Assembly (NCBI GenBank): GCA_900556015.1
Contig: USNH01000030.1
Location: forward strand, 1-8,363
Source of the DNA: an uncultured Eubacteriales bacterium
Lineage (GTDB): Bacteria > Bacillota_A > Clostridia > Oscillospirales > Oscillospiraceae
Length of the DNA: 8,363 bases
Reading direction: 5' to 3'
Both the position numbers and the translations under genes were made by a program. This document shows, one piece after another, positions 5,930-8,363 of the stretch. The notes beneath the pieces were generated by a model that did no database searches, was not told where the DNA came from, and saw only the letters and a program-made list of their open reading frames with translations. The stretch's first letter is position 1. Each line of letters starts with the position of its first letter.

Positions 5930-6816
5930 GCCAGCTCACCTCCAGCCAGTTCAATGGATTTCACGAGACAGCGCTTGGCGATCTCCACGGCGATGTGCTG
6001 CCGGAACGCCTTGCTGGCGCGCCAGCTGTCGCGGGGGTTGATGTCGTCCAGGATGGCGTGGGCGAAGGCCTCCACCGTGGCCTCCGTCAGGGGCTGGCCC
6101 TTGGCGGCGGCCTCGGCGTGCTCACAGCGCAGGGGCACAGGGCCGGCTACGCCATAGGCGATGCGGGCGCGGTCGATGGTCTTTTTGTCCTCGCTGAGGC
6201 GGACGTTGACGCTGCACCCCAGGGTGGCGATGTCCATGGCGTTACGCATGGCGTACTTGATATAGTGGCCGTAGCAGCGGTCATAGCTGGCCTTGGGGAT
6301 GAGGATGGCGGTCTGGATCTCGCCGTCCTCCACGCGGATGTCCACCGTACCGGCCTTGATGTAGAACTCGTGGATGGGCAGGCGGCGGAGGCCGTTCTTG
6401 CCCGTCAGCTCCACGATGGCATCCCAGGCGTGGAGGGTGGAGGAGGAGTCGGCGGAGGTGACACCGTTGCAGGTGTTGCCGCCGATCGTGCCGATGTTGC
6501 GTATCTGCGGGCCGCCCACCATGTCAACGGCCTCGCCGAGGACGTTGATATATTTCTGAATGATGGGGTCGCGGGTGATGTGGGAGAAGCTGGTCAGACT
6601 GCCGATGCGGATGTTCTCGTCCGCGTCGATGGTCACGCCGCGCAGCTCGTCCAGACCGTAGATGGAGATCAGCTCCTTGCCGGCGCGCTTGCCCTCGCGC
6701 ATCTGCACCAGCACGTCGCTGCCGCCGGCGATGATCTGCGCCTCGGGATGCTTCAGCCGCAGGGCCACGGCGTTTTCCACGCTGGTGGCCTCGTAAAGCG
6801 CTTTCATATCATACAT
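5926..6816 (-). CDS. xdhB: XdhB-like FAD-binding subunit of a molybdenum hydroxylase
   Basis: This 296-residue FAD subunit matches the length of E. coli XdhB (292). It would accept electrons from the 2Fe-2S subunit and pass them to NAD+ or another acceptor. The FAD-binding motifs are AGGSD (30-34) and NIGTIGGN (107-114), both diagnostic of the CO dehydrogenase/xanthine dehydrogenase medium-subunit family. The later part, with VAGPVPLRCEHAE near residues 223-235, corresponds to the family's C-terminal domain. It starts 3 bases after the stop of the large-subunit gene; the AAGGAGGG site (6834-6827) overlaps that gene's last codons and is 10 nt from the chosen ATG. A second in-frame ATG three codons later is a less well spaced alternative. 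It overlaps the 2Fe-2S gene by 4 bases. The gene order large-FAD-FeS is that of E. coli xdhABC. Confidence 0.94.
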   Translation of the reverse strand: MYDMKALYEATSVENAVALRLKHPEAQIIAGGSDVLVQMREGKRAGKELISIYGLDELRGVTIDADENIRIGSLTSFSHITRDPIIQKYINVLGEAVDMVGGPQIRNIGTIGGNTCNGVTSADSSSTLHAWDAIVELTGKNGLRRLPIHEFYIKAGTVDIRVEDGEIQTAILIPKASYDRCYGHYIKYAMRNAMDIATLGCSVNVRLSEDKKTIDRARIAYGVAGPVPLRCEHAEAAAKGQPLTEATVEAFAHAILDDINPRDSWRASKAFRQHIAVEIAKRCLVKSIELAGGELA

Positions 6817-6819
6817 GGC

Positions 6820-8363
6820 TTACTTGCCCTCCTTTTCGTTCCAGCTGTCGTGAATGAGGCCCGCCTTGGAGAACTCGGCGAACATCACGTGGGGCGTGAT
6901 GGGCGTGCAGTCGATGGCCACGCCGGTGGCGTTGAGAATGGCGTTGCGGATGGCCGGTGCGCCGGAGCAGGCCGGCGGCTCACCCAGCGCCTTCGTGCCG
7001 AAGGGGGAGGTGGGCTCAGGGTTCTCAACGAACTGCGCCTCCAGATGGGGATGATCCATGAAGGTGGACAGCTTGTAGTCCAGCAGGTTGTTGTTCAGCG
7101 GCTTGCCGGTCTTTTCATCGAACAGCAGCTGCTCGCTCATGCCGTAGCCGATGGCCATGGACATACCGCCGTGGACCTGGGCCTCCGCCAGGGCGGGGTT
7201 GATGAGATTGCCGCAGTCGTGGACGTTGATGATGTCCTTCAGCGTCACCTTGCACATGGGGATATCCACCTCCACCTCGGCGAAGGTGCAGCCGAAGGAG
7301 TAGGCGTTGGAGCGGATGGTAGCGGTGCTCTCCGCCGTGATATGCTCGGAGTGGACCGGGTTATACTGGGCGGTCATGGCCAGATGGGACAGGTCCATCT
7401 CCACCGCGCCGCTTTCCTTGCGGACCACATTGCCCTCCACGATGTCCAGTTCCTCCGCAGAACAGCCCAGCATCTCGGCGGCATAGGCCAGTATTTTCTG
7501 CCGCAGGAGCCGCCCGGTCTGGTCGATGGCGAAGCCCTCCATGTAGGTCTGGCGGCTGGCGTAAGCGCCTAAGCCGGTGGGGGTGATGTCCGTATCCTGA
7601 CAGGACACCACATGAACGTCCTTGTAGCTCTTGAGGCCCACAGCCTTTGCGGTCATCTGGGCGTAAGCGGTGTCGGCCCCCTGGCCGATCTCCGTCTCGC
7701 CGCACTGCATGGTAACGGTGCCGTCCAGATTCAGCTGCATCCGGTTGGAGGCCGTCTCCAGTGAGATGGGATACACGCCGGTGTTGTACCAGAAGGGCGC
7801 CGCGCCGATGCCCCGGCGGACGGGGCCGGTGTCCTTGGCGAACGCCGCCCGCTTCCGGTCATAGTCCATGGCGGCCCGGCCTTTTTCCAGACACGCCCGG
7901 AAGGAGTCGAAATAGTTGGTGTTGCCGGAGAAGGCGTCGTGGTAGTCTTTGGGCATGATGTATTTCATGCGGTATTCCAGCGGCTCCATGCCCACGGCGG
8001 CGGCGCACTCGTCGATGTTGGCCTCGTCGGCAAAGGTGGCCTGAGGCATTCCGTAGCCCCGCATGGCGCCGGCCACCGGGCGGTTGGTAAACACCGTCCA
8101 GGCATCGCACTCCATATTGTCACAGGGGTAAATCTGGGCAAAGGAACCCATGGCCTTGGCGCAGATGGAATGGCCGTGGGAGGCGTAAGCCCCCTGATTG
8201 GAGAAGCACTCCACCTTCCGGGCGGCCAGTTGGCCGTCCTTCCGGAGCCAGGAGACGATATGAAACCGGATGGCATGGCGGACACGGTTGGAGACAAAGG
8301 TTTCCTCCCGGGCGCAGTCCATGCGGACGCAGCGTCCCCCCACCTGCGTGGAGCACCAGGCGC
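6820..8363 (-). CDS. xdhA: XdhA-like molybdenum-binding subunit, 5' end outside the window
   Basis: This is the C-terminal two thirds of the large catalytic subunit of a xanthine-dehydrogenase-type enzyme, which hydroxylates its substrate at a molybdopterin-bound Mo centre. The frame stays open to the right edge (a GTG at 8343-8341 is in frame but not a plausible start), so about 513 residues are visible of roughly 750 expected. Visible signatures, in order, are GAYASHGHSI, RGYGMPQ, the pterin-contact segment GETEIGQGADT, and near the end LGEPPACSGAPAIRNA, whose Glu corresponds to the catalytic base of xanthine oxidoreductases. RGYGMPQ stands where CO dehydrogenases have their AYRCSFR signature, so CO oxidation is unlikely. 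Three bases separate it from the FAD-subunit gene. Substrate and any selenium dependence cannot be read from this part. Confidence 0.93.
   Translation of the reverse strand, partial: AWCSTQVGGRCVRMDCAREETFVSNRVRHAIRFHIVSWLRKDGQLAARKVECFSNQGAYASHGHSICAKAMGSFAQIYPCDNMECDAWTVFTNRPVAGAMRGYGMPQATFADEANIDECAAAVGMEPLEYRMKYIMPKDYHDAFSGNTNYFDSFRACLEKGRAAMDYDRKRAAFAKDTGPVRRGIGAAPFWYNTGVYPISLETASNRMQLNLDGTVTMQCGETEIGQGADTAYAQMTAKAVGLKSYKDVHVVSCQDTDITPTGLGAYASRQTYMEGFAIDQTGRLLRQKILAYAAEMLGCSAEELDIVEGNVVRKESGAVEMDLSHLAMTAQYNPVHSEHITAESTATIRSNAYSFGCTFAEVEVDIPMCKVTLKDIINVHDCGNLINPALAEAQVHGGMSMAIGYGMSEQLLFDEKTGKPLNNNLLDYKLSTFMDHPHLEAQFVENPEPTSPFGTKALGEPPACSGAPAIRNAILNATGVAIDCTPITPHVMFAEFSKAGLIHDSWNEKEGK

Noticed and set aside
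5995..7572. 525-codon + strand open frame across xdhA and xdhB
   Set aside because: It spans two genes of a well-supported operon on the other strand and has no domain. Third-position GC bias explains the absence of stops.
8341..8343. GTG as the start of the large molybdenum subunit
   Set aside because: The frame is open to the right edge and the sequence at this point aligns to the middle of the protein, so the gene is cut by the window end rather than starting here.
6820..8363. Aerobic CO dehydrogenase large subunit (CoxL) as identity
   Set aside because: The RGYGMPQ segment stands where form I CoxL has its AYRCSFR signature, and the gene order matches xdhABC. The substrate otherwise remains open.

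Overview
The window holds a two-gene [FeFe]-hydrogenase unit on the + strand (a GltD-like flavoprotein, then the hydrogenase). A lone feoB-type gene lies on the - strand, convergent with it. Further right, also on the - strand, is an xdhABC-type molybdenum hydroxylase operon whose first gene runs off the right edge. No stretch over 300 bases lacks a gene, and I see no RNA genes, insertion sequences or CRISPR arrays.

From about base 1000 to the end the DNA looks like one genome: high GC, almost only CTG/GTG/GGC/GAG/CCC-type codons, strong AGGAGG-type ribosome binding sites and GC-rich hairpin terminators. Together with a GltD-linked [FeFe] hydrogenase, a short FeoB and a three-subunit xanthine-dehydrogenase-type enzyme, this suggests an anaerobic, probably gut-associated Clostridia (Oscillospiraceae-like) organism. 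This is inference, since no marker gene is present.

The first ~950-1000 bases look different. The leader is AT-rich and carries a Bacteroidota-type promoter (TTTG, 19-nt spacer, TAATTTTG). The start codon at 109 has no Shine-Dalgarno sequence, and codon choice is mixed (many GAA, GGA, AAA, CTC, CGA, CCT). The change falls inside the GltD-like gene, at its conserved second Rossmann motif, without breaking the reading frame. The gene therefore looks like a fusion of a Bacteroidota 5' half and a Clostridia 3' half. A metagenome-assembly or amplification chimera at a conserved stretch is the simplest explanation; a natural recombinant is the interesting alternative. This is the main point to resolve before the left 1 kb is trusted.

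Functionally, the flavoprotein is expected to pass electrons between NAD(P)H and the Fe-S chain of the hydrogenase, matching the arrangement HydDB calls group A2 (glutamate-synthase-linked), whose physiological role is not settled. The FeoB-like protein would import ferrous iron, which the neighbouring Fe-S enzymes need in quantity. XdhABC would oxidise a purine or another N-heterocycle and release reducing equivalents. H2 evolution could dispose of these, but that link rests only on proximity.
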